Shown: positions 27,928-35,660 of the stretch, one piece after another
Layout of the letters: each line of letters starts with the position of its first letter
Position numbering within the stretch: position 1 is the first letter of the stretch
DNA from: Salipiger abyssi
Lineage (GTDB): Bacteria > Pseudomonadota > Alphaproteobacteria > Rhodobacterales > Rhodobacteraceae
Direction of reading: 5' to 3'
NCBI RefSeq assembly: GCF_001975705.1
Contig: NZ_CP015093.1
Location: 3,666,501-3,730,500, forward strand
Length of the DNA stretch: 64,000 bases
The notes under the pieces: generated by a model
The model's database searches: none
Told to the model about the DNA's origin: nothing
What the model saw: the letters and a program-made list of their open reading frames with translations, nothing else
Translations under genes and position numbers: made by a program

Positions 27928-28946
27928 GCCGCCTGTTGCGTGGCCTCGGCGAGCGCCGTGACCTTGGCCTTTGCGGCGCCGCTGTCGATGCTCTGGGTGG
28001 CCATGGCGACGCCTTCGCGCAGATCGGCGGCCTTGCCCGCCACCACCAGCGCGGCGGCGGCGTTGAGCAGCACCGCGTCGCGATAGGCGGTCTTGGCGCC
28101 ATCGAGCAGGGCGCGAAAGGCCTCGGCGTTCTCGGCCGGCGTGCCGCCGACGATCTCCTCGAACGGGTGTTCGGGCAGGCCGGCATCCTCGGGATGCAGC
28201 TCGACCTCGCGCACGGAGCCGTCCTCTTCCAGCGACGAGACCCAGCTCATGCCGGAAATCGCCAGCTCGTCGGTGCCGTCGGAGCCATGCACCAGCCAGG
28301 CGCGTTCGGAGCCGAGCCGGCCCAGCGTTTCGGCCATGGGCCGCAGCAGGTCGCGGGAAAACGCGCCCGTAAGCTGGCGTTTAACACCCGCCGGGTTGGT
28401 CAGCGGCCCGAGAATGTTGAAGATCGTGCGCGTGCCGAGCTCCATGCGCACCGGCGCCACATGTTTCATCGCCGGGTGATGCATCGGCGCCATCATGAAG
28501 CAGATGCCGACCTTGTCGAGAATCGGCGCGATGGCGCTGGCGGGCAGCATCACCTCGATGCCCATCTGCCCGAGCGCATCCGCGGCGCCGGATTTCGACG
28601 ACAGGTTGCGGTTGCCGTGCTTGGCGACGGTGACGCCGGCGCCGGCCACCACAAAGGCCGTGGCGGTGGAGATGTTCAGCGTGCCCTTGCCGTCGCCACC
28701 GGTGCCGACGATGTCCATGGCGTCGGCGGGGGCGGCGACCGGGTTGCACTTGGCGCGCATCACGCCGGCGGCGGCGGCGTATTCGTCCACCGTTTCGCCG
28801 CGCGTGCGCAGGGCCATCAGCAGCCCGCCCATCTGCGCCGGGGTCGCTTCGCCGTCGAACAGCACTTCAAAGGCGGCCTCGGCCTCCTCGCCGGTCAGCG
28901 GACGGGTGGCGGCGGTGCCGATCAACGGCTTCAGGCGGTCGCTCAT
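27924..28946 (-). CDS. trpD: Anthranilate phosphoribosyltransferase
   Basis: A 340-aa type III phosphoribosyltransferase joining anthranilate to PRPP. Motifs: [16 protein letters not shown] (PRPP pyrophosphate site), [29 protein letters not shown] and [13 protein letters not shown]. Overlaps trpG by 4 nt upstream and ung by 4 nt downstream. Standard length. Confidence 0.96.
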   Translation of the reverse strand: MSDRLKPLIGTAATRPLTGEEAEAAFEVLFDGEATPAQMGGLLMALRTRGETVDEYAAAAGVMRAKCNPVAAPADAMDIVGTGGDGKGTLNISTATAFVVAGAGVTVAKHGNRNLSSKSGAADALGQMGIEVMLPASAIAPILDKVGICFMMAPMHHPAMKHVAPVRMELGTRTIFNILGPLTNPAGVKRQLTGAFSRDLLRPMAETLGRLGSERAWLVHGSDGTDELAISGMSWVSSLEEDGSVREVELHPEDAGLPEHPFEEIVGGTPAENAEAFRALLDGAKTAYRDAVLLNAAAALVVAGKAADLREGVAMATQSIDSGAAKAKVTALAEATQQAA

Positions 28947-29524
28947 GCGGGGACTTTCATCGTATTCAGGAAGTTCTGGATCAGCGCGTGCCCATGCTCC
29001 GAGGCGATGCTCTCGGGGTGGAACTGCACGCCGTGGATCGGCAGCTCGCGGTGGCGCAGCCCCATGATGGTGCCGTCCTCGAGCCAGGCATTGACCTCCA
29101 GCGTCTCGGGCAGGCTGTCGCGGTCGACCACCAGCGAGTGATAGCGCGTCGCGTCGAAGGGCGAGGGCAGGCCGGAGAACACGCCGGTGGCGTCGTGATG
29201 TACGCGGCCCATCTTGCCATGCACGATCTCGGAATGCTGCACGACCTTGCCGCCAAAGGCCTGGCCGATGGCCTGATGGCCGAGACAGACCCCGAAGAGC
29301 GGCGTGCGCGTCTCGGCGGCGGCCTCGGTCAGCGCCAGGCAGATTCCCGCCTGATCCGGATCGCAGGGCCCGGGGCTCAGCAGGATGCCCGCCGGTTTCA
29401 TCGCCATGGCCTGCTGCACATCCAGCGCGTCGTTGCGCCAGACCTGCACATCGACGCCCAGCTCGCCCACATAGTGCACGAGGTTGTAGGTAAAGCTGTC
29501 ATAGTTGTCGATGAGCAGGAGCAT
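28943..29524 (-). CDS. trpG: Anthranilate synthase component II (glutamine amidotransferase)
   Basis: A 193-aa class I glutaminase that supplies ammonia to TrpE, and often to PabB as well. The catalytic triad is visible: Cys80 in GVCLGHQ, His169 and Glu171 in QFHPESIAS. It begins with [18 protein letters not shown]; an in-frame ATG 45 nt upstream adds a non-family tail and is less likely. First visible gene of the trp run; trpE is not in the window. Divergent from the polysaccharide deacetylase gene. Confidence 0.94.
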   Translation of the reverse strand: MLLLIDNYDSFTYNLVHYVGELGVDVQVWRNDALDVQQAMAMKPAGILLSPGPCDPDQAGICLALTEAAAETRTPLFGVCLGHQAIGQAFGGKVVQHSEIVHGKMGRVHHDATGVFSGLPSPFDATRYHSLVVDRDSLPETLEVNAWLEDGTIMGLRHRELPIHGVQFHPESIASEHGHALIQNFLNTMKVPA

Positions 29525-29661
29525 GGTATTCTCGGGGCTGGAAGGCAGGTCGATCTCGGGGCTATACATGCGCCCGGATACGGTGCAGCGTCAAGGGCAT
29601 GCGCCGCGGCAAAGGTCCGGAAAACGGGCCGCTGTGCAGTTGGCAGAGAAGGGCAGAGGCG

Positions 29662-31209
29662 ATGGCACGAGGGTTTCTGGCAGGCGCGATCTGGGGCGTT
29701 GTGGTCTCGGCGGTCGGGGCCGGGGCGCTGTCGGTGGCGATGGGGCCGCCGGAGCGCAAGATTGCGCCGGCCGCGCCGGTGACCGAGGCGCCGCTTCCCG
29801 GGACAGAGAATGCTGCCGCCGGGGACGGACTGCCGGAGGCGGCGCCCGAGATGGACACGCCCGTATCGGGGCCCGCGCCGGAGGAAAGCGGCGGCGAGGA
29901 TATGCTGGCCGGGGAGGCCGCGCCCGAGCTGGAGAGCGAGGATTCGGTTGCGTTGAGCGATCCGGCGCCGGCGCCGGCCCCTGTCGCGCCCGCAGAGACC
30001 GACACCGTTCTGAAGCCCGACACACCCGCCGGCATGGCGGAGGTGGAGGCCGAGCCTGCCCCGGCGCTGCCCGAGGCGGACAACACGCCGCCAGAGGCAG
30101 CCACCGAGCTCGACACACCCGCCGCGCCGGAAACGCCCGCCGATGCCGCGCCGGTCGCCGGCGCCGGAATGAGCGAGAGCCCGCAGCGCGCCGACGCCAC
30201 CCCGCCGGGCTCTCCGGCGCAGGAGGCGGCGCCGGAGATGGAAACCAGCAGCGCCGAACCGCCGCTGCCGGCACCGCTCGATGATCCGGAAAACACACCC
30301 GCAGAGGTGGATTCGCCCGAGGTCGAGCCAGAAGCGCCGGAGTCCGAACCGTCGCAGATCGCCACGGACGATGATGCCGAAGAGGACGCGGAAACGCGCC
30401 CCTCGGTCGGTACGCCCGCCGGCTCTCTGATCGGCCGCGAGGGCGCGGTGCCGACCGGACGGCTGCCCAGCGTCGCGGATGAGGCCGCAGAGGGTGACGA
30501 CGCGCCTGCCGCAGCGTCCGGAGACCTGCCGCCGCTGGAGCGCTTTGCCGCCGATCCCGGCGCTGTGCCGGACGGGCCGCGCATGGCGATTGTGCTCATC
30601 GACGACGGCAGCGGCCCGCTCGGGCCCGATACGGTGGGCGAATTCCCGTTTCCGGTGAGTTTCGCGCTGACGCCCTCGCATCCCGACGTGGCGGCGACGG
30701 CGGTGGCCTATCGCGCCGGCGGCTTCGAGGTGCTGACCATGGCCGGCGTGCCCGAGGGCGCGCGCGCCGCCGATGTCGAGGTGTCGCTCGAAGGCGCGCT
30801 CGGTGCTGTACCCGAAGCAATCGGCGTGCTCGAGGATCCGGAAGAGGGGCTGCAAGCCTCGCGTGCGGTCTCGGAGCAGGCGGCGCAGTTCCTGCAAGCG
30901 TCGGGCCACGGGCTGGTGATGCTGCCCAAGGGGCTCAACACCGGCCAGGCGCTGGCGCAGCGCGAGGGCGTGCCCGCGGTGACCGTGTTCCGCGATTTCG
31001 ACGGCGAGGGGCAAGACCCGCGCGTCATGCGCCGCTTTCTCGACCAGGCCGCCTTCAAGGCGCGGCAGGAGGGCGCGGTGGTGATGCTGGGACGGCTGCG
31101 CGCCGATACGGTTTCGGCACTGTTGCTCTGGGGGCTTCAGGACCGCGCCAGCAGCGTGGCGCTGGTGCCGGTCTCGCTGTTGCTGCAAGAGAGCGTCGCG
31201 GCGGAGTAG
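29662..31209 (+). CDS. Divergent polysaccharide deacetylase family protein (YibQ type) with long acidic linker
   Basis: A 515-aa envelope protein. An N-terminal membrane anchor or signal (ARGFLAGAIWGVVVSAVGAG, residues 2-21) is followed by about 260 residues very rich in Glu, Pro, Ala and Thr/Ser. The C-terminal domain from about residue 307 (MAIVLIDDGSGPLG, SFALTPSHP, MLPKGLNT, VFRDFDGEG) matches the divergent polysaccharide deacetylase/DUF610 family. The Asp-Asp of the first motif is present; activity on a glycan is inferred. Such proteins often accompany murein hydrolase activators. Converges on the DUF1638 gene with only 8 nt between. Confidence 0.8.
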   Translation: MARGFLAGAIWGVVVSAVGAGALSVAMGPPERKIAPAAPVTEAPLPGTENAAAGDGLPEAAPEMDTPVSGPAPEESGGEDMLAGEAAPELESEDSVALSDPAPAPAPVAPAETDTVLKPDTPAGMAEVEAEPAPALPEADNTPPEAATELDTPAAPETPADAAPVAGAGMSESPQRADATPPGSPAQEAAPEMETSSAEPPLPAPLDDPENTPAEVDSPEVEPEAPESEPSQIATDDDAEEDAETRPSVGTPAGSLIGREGAVPTGRLPSVADEAAEGDDAPAAASGDLPPLERFAADPGAVPDGPRMAIVLIDDGSGPLGPDTVGEFPFPVSFALTPSHPDVAATAVAYRAGGFEVLTMAGVPEGARAADVEVSLEGALGAVPEAIGVLEDPEEGLQASRAVSEQAAQFLQASGHGLVMLPKGLNTGQALAQREGVPAVTVFRDFDGEGQDPRVMRRFLDQAAFKARQEGAVVMLGRLRADTVSALLLWGLQDRASSVALVPVSLLLQESVAAE

Positions 31210-31217
31210 GGCGTGGC

Positions 31218-31862
31218 TTAGTGCCCGCCGGCCCAGCGTGCCATCCGGGTTTCGAGATCGCCGTAGCCGGTAAACCGGCGCTCGAAGCGCAGGCCCAGCC
31301 GTGTTGCATGCGCCTCTGCCAGCGCGGTCAGCGCCGGATCGTCGGTCTGCGCCTGATAGACCAGCGTTTCGTAATTGCCGAAATACATCTCGCGCAGCTG
31401 CGGGTGGCGGTCGAGCCCGAGCGGCTTCCAGACGAAGGCGTCGAACTGGCGCACCAGGAAATCGGTGAGATAGAAGCTCGTCGGCTCGTCATATTGCGCG
31501 AAACGGTCGAGCCCCTCGTAGAAGGCATAGCAATGCGGGCCGGGCACCATCTCGACCCCCAGCGCGTCGCAAGCCGTCTGCAAGCGCCCGCCGGTGCCGC
31601 AATCGGCATAGACCACGCAGATGCGCGCATAGTCGTCGCGATGCGCCTCGACCGCGTCGCGCACCGCATCGGTGATCTTTTCGGGATGGTTGTGCAGGAT
31701 CGCGGGCAGGCAGGTGAGATCGAGATGGTCCCAGCCGTGCCGGTCGCGAAGCGCGAGAATCTCGCGGGCGAGGGCGCCGCAGGCAATCAGCAGGATACGG
31801 CCCGCACCAGAGGCGGCAAGGCCCCGATGCGTCAGCCCCGTATCGTCAGGCGTGCCCGTCAT
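31218..31862 (-). CDS. DUF1638 domain-containing protein
   Basis: A 214-aa protein of the DUF1638 family (PF07796), which in other bacteria occurs next to corrinoid proteins and methyltransferases. Visible: RILLIACGALAREI, LTCLPAILHNHPEKI, YADCGTGGRLQ and GPHCYAFYEG. The three Cys (near residues 28, 50 and 88) with nearby His and Asp could be metal or corrinoid ligands (inference). Lies at the end of a minus-strand run with a 57-aa membrane protein and the corrinoid protein of the split methionine synthase. Confidence 0.82.
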   Translation of the reverse strand: MTGTPDDTGLTHRGLAASGAGRILLIACGALAREILALRDRHGWDHLDLTCLPAILHNHPEKITDAVRDAVEAHRDDYARICVVYADCGTGGRLQTACDALGVEMVPGPHCYAFYEGLDRFAQYDEPTSFYLTDFLVRQFDAFVWKPLGLDRHPQLREMYFGNYETLVYQAQTDDPALTALAEAHATRLGLRFERRFTGYGDLETRMARWAGGH

Positions 31863-32019
31863 CCGCAGTGACCGGTGCCATGGCCCAGCGCAACACCAGC
31901 GCCAGAACCAGAAGCATCGGGATCACCGTACCGGCGCCCCAGGAGAGCAACGCCCAGATGGTCAGCCCGGCAAGCGCCAGAACCGCGATGATCAGGGTCA
32001 CGAGATGTGTCACTGGCAT
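31846..32019 (-). CDS. Small 57-aa membrane protein
   Basis: Starts MPVTHLVTLIIAVLALAGL with AAGGAG seven nt upstream of the ATG (8 to the end of the longer GGAGT). Two hydrophobic segments (residues 4-24 and 27-46) are followed by a short acidic tail (TADDGHA). Its 3' end overlaps the DUF1638 start by 17 nt, so the two are probably co-translated. No function recognised; placement between the corrinoid protein and DUF1638 suggests a membrane link for that system. Confidence 0.65.
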   Translation of the reverse strand: MPVTHLVTLIIAVLALAGLTIWALLSWGAGTVIPMLLVLALVLRWAMAPVTADDGHA

Positions 32020-32174
32020 TATCGACTCCTTTGCCCCATAGAAGATAGGGGCTTGGGGCTTGAGAATAAAGCCAATTCCCTGCGGATCGGTGAATTCTGC
32101 CGAGATTCTGCGCGGGCGTCGGGGCAAAAGGGCTCATTTCGGAGGCAACCGGAGCGTGTATGCACTGCGCGAAA

Positions 32175-32195
32175 GGCCGGCCATGGCGGCCGGCC
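32175..32195 (-). terminator. Terminator-like hairpin after the corrinoid protein gene
   Basis: Two GGCCGGCC arms (32175-32182, 32188-32195) around a 5-nt loop, followed on the minus strand by TTTCG. Lies 14 nt after the corrinoid gene stop. Confidence 0.6.
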
Positions 32196-32209
32196 CGGGG
32201 CCTGGCGTT

Positions 32210-32914
32210 TCAGCCGGCGGCGCGCTGGTTGTGGCGCCGCGTGATCAGGTCCTTGGCGGTTTCCACAGCCACGGCGGCGTCGCGACAATAGGCGTCGGCG
32301 CCGATGGCCTTGCCGAACTCCTCGTTGAGCGGTGCGCCGCCCACCAGCACCAGGTAATCCTCGCGGATGCCCTGTTCGATCATCGCGTCGATCACCACCT
32401 TCATATAGGGCATGGTGGTGGTCAGCAGCGCCGACATGCCGATGATGTCGGGCTTTTCCGCCGCCGCCGCCTCGATATAATTCTCCACCGGGTTGTTGAT
32501 GCCGAGATCGACCACCTCGAAACCGGCGCCCTCCATCATCATGGCGACGAGGTTCTTGCCGATATCGTGGATGTCGCCCTTGACGGTGCCGATCACCATC
32601 TTGCCAATCGTCGGCGCACCGGTTTCGGCCAGCAGCGGTTTCAGGATCGCCATGCCGCCCTTCATCGCGTTGGCGGCCAGAAGCACCTCGGGCACGAAGA
32701 GGATGCCGTCGCGGAAATCGTGGCCGACGATGGTCATGCCGCCGACCAGTGCCTCGGTCAGGATGCGGTAGGGGGCCCAGCCGCGTTCGAGCAGGATGTT
32801 CACAGCCTCCTCGATCTCGTCCTTCATGCCGTCATAGAGATCGTCGAACATCTGTTCGACCAGCTCTTCGTCGTTCAGTTCGCTGAGGATGATGTCGTCT
32901 TCCTGATCGGACAT
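32210..32914 (-). CDS. Corrinoid (B12-binding) methyltransferase protein, split methionine synthase module
   Basis: A 234-aa cytoplasmic methyl carrier. Residues 10-95 form the helical cap domain (B12-binding 2). Residues 104-230 form the Rossmann cobalamin domain with GDIHDIGKN, where His116 is the lower cobalt ligand, then the SALLTTTMPYM and VGGAPLN motifs. It matches the B12 segment of MetH and MtbC-type proteins. With the separate homocysteine and pterin methyltransferases at 34.5-36.7 kb it should rebuild a three-part cobalamin methionine synthase, as reported for Phaeobacter (from memory). The start was chosen at MSDQEDD; the longer frame overlaps the divergent promoter. Confidence 0.9.
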   Translation of the reverse strand: MSDQEDDIILSELNDEELVEQMFDDLYDGMKDEIEEAVNILLERGWAPYRILTEALVGGMTIVGHDFRDGILFVPEVLLAANAMKGGMAILKPLLAETGAPTIGKMVIGTVKGDIHDIGKNLVAMMMEGAGFEVVDLGINNPVENYIEAAAAEKPDIIGMSALLTTTMPYMKVVIDAMIEQGIREDYLVLVGGAPLNEEFGKAIGADAYCRDAAVAVETAKDLITRRHNQRAAG

Positions 32915-33041
32915 GCGCGATTCCCTGCTGCTGTCGTGGCGTGCCACGGGGGATGATCCCCAAGTCCTGCGGCCTGAGAGACCAGCGCGCTTGGATATTT
33001 GCGACACGCGCCGCGCCGCCTGCGACCTTGGCGCGCATGCC

Positions 33042-33070
33042 TTGCCAGTGTTCATGATATGTTCTAATAT
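33042..33070 (+). promoter_or_regulatory. LexA-controlled promoter of the PA0069-type radical SAM gene
   Basis: TTGCCA (33042-33047), 17-nt spacer, TAATAT (33065-33070). The spacer holds a perfect GTTC-ATGATAT-GTTC SOS box (33050-33064). The predicted start of transcription falls at 33076-33078, on the ATG, so the mRNA is probably leaderless; no ribosome binding site is seen. Confidence 0.82.
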
Positions 33071-33077
33071 TTTCTTT

Positions 33078-34163
33078 ATGACCGACAGCCCCCGATCCGT
33101 CGCGCCCGAGCGCCGCCGCGCCCGTGGCGCCGCCAGCCGCGAGACCGGGCGGTTCGAGCGGCTGCATTACGAGGACACGCATGACGGCTGGGAGATCGAG
33201 GAGGAGCTGGTGCCGCTGCGCACCGAGATCCGCGAGGAGCGACCGCGCAGCCTGATCAATTATGTGCGCTCGCCGGATCTGCCCTTCGACCGCACGATCA
33301 ACCCCTATCGCGGCTGCGAGCATGGCTGCATCTACTGCTTCGCGCGGCCCAGCCACGCCTATCTCGGGCTCTCGCCAGGGCTCGATTTCGAAACCCGGCT
33401 GGTGGCGCGACCAGAGGCGCCGCAAATGCTCGAGCGTGAACTGCGGGCGAAGCGTTACAAGGTGGCGCCGCTGGCAATCGGCACCAATACCGACCCCTAC
33501 CAGCCGGCGGAGCGCGACCGGCGCATCATGCGCGGCTGTCTGGAGGTGCTGCGGGACTTCCGCCACCCGCTGGCCATCGTCACCAAGGGCGCGCTGGTGG
33601 AACGCGATATCGACATTCTGGGCGAGATGGCGGCAGAGGGGCTGGTGCGGGTGGGAATCTCGGTCACCACGCTGGATGCGGATCTGGCGCGAAAGATGGA
33701 GCCGCGTGCGCCCTCGCCGCGCCGGCGGCTGGCGGCGATCCGGCGGCTCAGCGCAGCGGGGATCCCGGTGCGGGTCATGGCCTCGCCCATCGTGCCGGCG
33801 CTGAGCGATCCCGAGCTTGAGCGTATCCTGGAGGCCGGGGCGGAAGCGGGGGCGACGGCGGCGAGCTGGATCATGCTGCGGCTGCCGCTGGAGGTGGCGC
33901 CGCTCTGGCGCGCCTGGCTGGAGGAGCATTATCCGGGCCGTGCGGCGCGGGTGATGGCGCGGCTGCGCGAGATGCATGGCGGGCAGGACTATTCATCGCG
34001 CTGGCATCACCGGATGCGCGGCGAGGGGCCTTATGCAGAGATCGTGGCGCAGCGCTTCGACAAGGCGGCGCGGCGGCTGGGGCTCGATGCGGAACAACCG
34101 CGCCTGCGCTGCGATCTGTTCCGGGTGCCGGCGCGGGCAGGGGATCAGCTGAGCCTGTTCTGA
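33078..34163 (+). CDS. PA0069 family radical SAM protein (SplB-like)
   Basis: A 361-aa iron-sulfur SAM enzyme. The cluster motif is C80-EHG-C84-IY-C87, following TINPYRG. The sequence is of the Rv2578c/PA0069 type, related to spore photoproduct lyase. No substrate is established for the family as far as I know. The promoter carries a perfect LexA operator, so a DNA-damage role is likely (inference). It is transcribed against the surrounding methyl-transfer genes and ends at a double palindrome shared with the convergent 76-aa gene. Confidence 0.88.
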   Translation: MTDSPRSVAPERRRARGAASRETGRFERLHYEDTHDGWEIEEELVPLRTEIREERPRSLINYVRSPDLPFDRTINPYRGCEHGCIYCFARPSHAYLGLSPGLDFETRLVARPEAPQMLERELRAKRYKVAPLAIGTNTDPYQPAERDRRIMRGCLEVLRDFRHPLAIVTKGALVERDIDILGEMAAEGLVRVGISVTTLDADLARKMEPRAPSPRRRLAAIRRLSAAGIPVRVMASPIVPALSDPELERILEAGAEAGATAASWIMLRLPLEVAPLWRAWLEEHYPGRAARVMARLREMHGGQDYSSRWHHRMRGEGPYAEIVAQRFDKAARRLGLDAEQPRLRCDLFRVPARAGDQLSLF

Positions 34164-34182
34164 GCGCTGTACTGAGCGCGGC

Positions 34183-34226
34183 CAAATCTCTTCGAAGAGA
34201 TTTGCAAATTCCTTCGAAGGAATTTG
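34183..34226. repeat. Tandem double palindrome, copy 2 (between convergent genes)
   Basis: Two perfect 22-nt palindromes in direct contact: CAAATCTCTTC/GAAGAGATTTG (34183-34204) and CAAATTCCTTC/GAAGGAATTTG (34205-34226). Same design and near-identical second half as 15796-15841. Position between converging stops suggests termination in both directions. Confidence 0.85.
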
Positions 34227-34242
34227 GTTCCGAGCACCGCCG

Positions 34243-34473
34243 TCAGCGCAGAATCCTCACCGCATCGCGGTTGCAGAAGACGATGATCTGCCCGGCATTC
34301 TCGACCGCGCGAAAGCCGCGCCGATCGAGCTCGGCCAGGAACCTCTCGCGCCCGACGATCCGCTCGATATCCCGGGTGCTGCGCCGCACGACACCGCCCG
34401 AGGCCGCCGCGCGCGAGGCGAAGAGATGGCCGAGCCAGCGGTCGGGCGAGATCGGAAGCGGCATGTCTTTCAT
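34243..34473 (-). CDS. Conserved-looking hypothetical protein, 76 aa
   Basis: Begins MKDMPLPISPDRWLGHLFAS and contains RRSTRDIERIVGRERFLAELDRR-like basic/acidic helices (residues 30-52), then FRAVENAGQIIVFCNRD. AAGG lies about 9 nt before the ATG. Related short proteins in Rhodobacteraceae are sometimes labelled phosphoribosylanthranilate isomerase, which the length rules out. It follows the homocysteine methyltransferase gene by 35 nt on the same strand, so it may belong to that operon. Function unknown. Confidence 0.65.
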   Translation of the reverse strand: MKDMPLPISPDRWLGHLFASRAAASGGVVRRSTRDIERIVGRERFLAELDRRGFRAVENAGQIIVFCNRDAVRILR

Positions 34474-34508
34474 GCCGCCAGCCTTGCACATGGATGGTAA
34501 AATAAACC

Positions 34509-35525
34509 TTACCCGCGACGCCGCCCCCGGCGCTCGCGTTTCGGCGCGCCGCTGGTATCGCCGGTGCCATCGCTTTCCGAGCTGAACCCGCCCAGCGCCT
34601 CCGCCACGGTCTCCAGCGTCGGACGCGGGCCTTTGGGGCGGGTCTCCAGCGCGTGGCGCATGGCGCGCAGATGCTCCGGCATGGTGCCGCAGCAACCGCC
34701 GATGATCCGCGCCCCGGCATCGCGCGCCAGCACCGCATATTCCCCCATCAGTTCCGGCGTGCCGTTGTAATGGATATGCCCGTCCTCGTAGCGCGGGATG
34801 CCGGCATTGCCCTTGGCGATGATCGGCCGTTCGGTGCCGGTGGCGGCAAAGCCCAGCACCGTGCGCATCAGATCCGAGGCGCCGACGCCGCAATTGGCCC
34901 CGAAGGCGATGGGTGGGTTCGGCAGGGCCTCGACCAGATTCACAAACGCCTCCGAGGTCAGACCCATCATCGTGCGCCCGGCGGTGTCAAAGCTCATGGT
35001 GCCGCACCAGGGCATGCCCACATTGGCAAAGGCCTCGGCGGCGGCGCGGAACTCCTCGGGCGCCGAGATCGTCTCGACCCAGAGCACATCGGCGCCGCCC
35101 TCCTTGAGCCCGGTGGCGGTCTCTTCGAACATCTCCACCGCCGCCTCGTGGCTGAGTGTGCCGACGGCGCCCATGATCTCGCCGGTGGGCCCGACCGAGC
35201 CCGCCACCACCACCTTGCGCCCGGCGGCATCGGCCACCTCGCGGCCCAGCTCCGCGGCCATGCGCGACAGCTCGCGGGCGCGGTGGGCGGCATCGTGCAG
35301 CTTCAGCCGCGAGGCATTGGCGCCGAAACTGTTGGTCAGGAACAGGTCAGAGCCCGCCTCCACCGCGTCGCGATAGAGCTTGCGGATGCGGTCGGGGTGA
35401 TCCTCGTTCCAGAATTCCGGCGCATCGCCCGAGCTCAGCCCCATATTGAAGAGGTTGGTGCCGGTCGCCCCGTCGGCCATCAGCCAGTCGCGGGTGGAGA
35501 GCATCTCGGTCAGTGCGTCGGTCAT
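34509..35525 (-). CDS. Homocysteine S-methyltransferase (split methionine synthase module / BmtB-like)
   Basis: A 338-aa zinc enzyme equal to the N-terminal module of MetH. It takes a methyl group from the methylcorrinoid protein (or betaine-type donor) to homocysteine. Zinc ligands are Cys212 (GANCGVG) and Cys278-Cys279 (IIGGCCGTMPEH); the substrate region is LMADGATGTNLFNMGL. The last 11 residues are a basic tail (KRERRGRRRG at the end). It lies 135 nt downstream of the pterin methyltransferase with a hairpin between. Betaine-homocysteine methyltransferase is the usual database label; the context favours the split MetH. Confidence 0.88.
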   Translation of the reverse strand: MTDALTEMLSTRDWLMADGATGTNLFNMGLSSGDAPEFWNEDHPDRIRKLYRDAVEAGSDLFLTNSFGANASRLKLHDAAHRARELSRMAAELGREVADAAGRKVVVAGSVGPTGEIMGAVGTLSHEAAVEMFEETATGLKEGGADVLWVETISAPEEFRAAAEAFANVGMPWCGTMSFDTAGRTMMGLTSEAFVNLVEALPNPPIAFGANCGVGASDLMRTVLGFAATGTERPIIAKGNAGIPRYEDGHIHYNGTPELMGEYAVLARDAGARIIGGCCGTMPEHLRAMRHALETRPKGPRPTLETVAEALGGFSSESDGTGDTSGAPKRERRGRRRG

Positions 35526-35617
35526 CGTGTCTGCCTCTGGTCTGTTTTTCCGGCGCCGCCCGGGCGGGCCGCGCCCAGCGCCGTCATACTGGCGCGGGTC
35601 TGAAGGAAAGGCAAAGA

Positions 35618-35637
35618 CGGGGCGCAGATCCGCCCCG
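35618..35637 (-). terminator. Intercistronic hairpin between pterin and homocysteine methyltransferase genes
   Basis: Arms CGGGGCG and CGCCCCG around a 6-nt loop. On the minus strand the bases after it are TCTTTGCC. The hairpin lies between homocysteine methyltransferase (start 35525) and the stop of the pterin methyltransferase (35661), so it may end or attenuate the upstream transcript. Confidence 0.5.
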
Positions 35638-35660
35638 CCTCTGCGATCCTCTTGCTCTGC

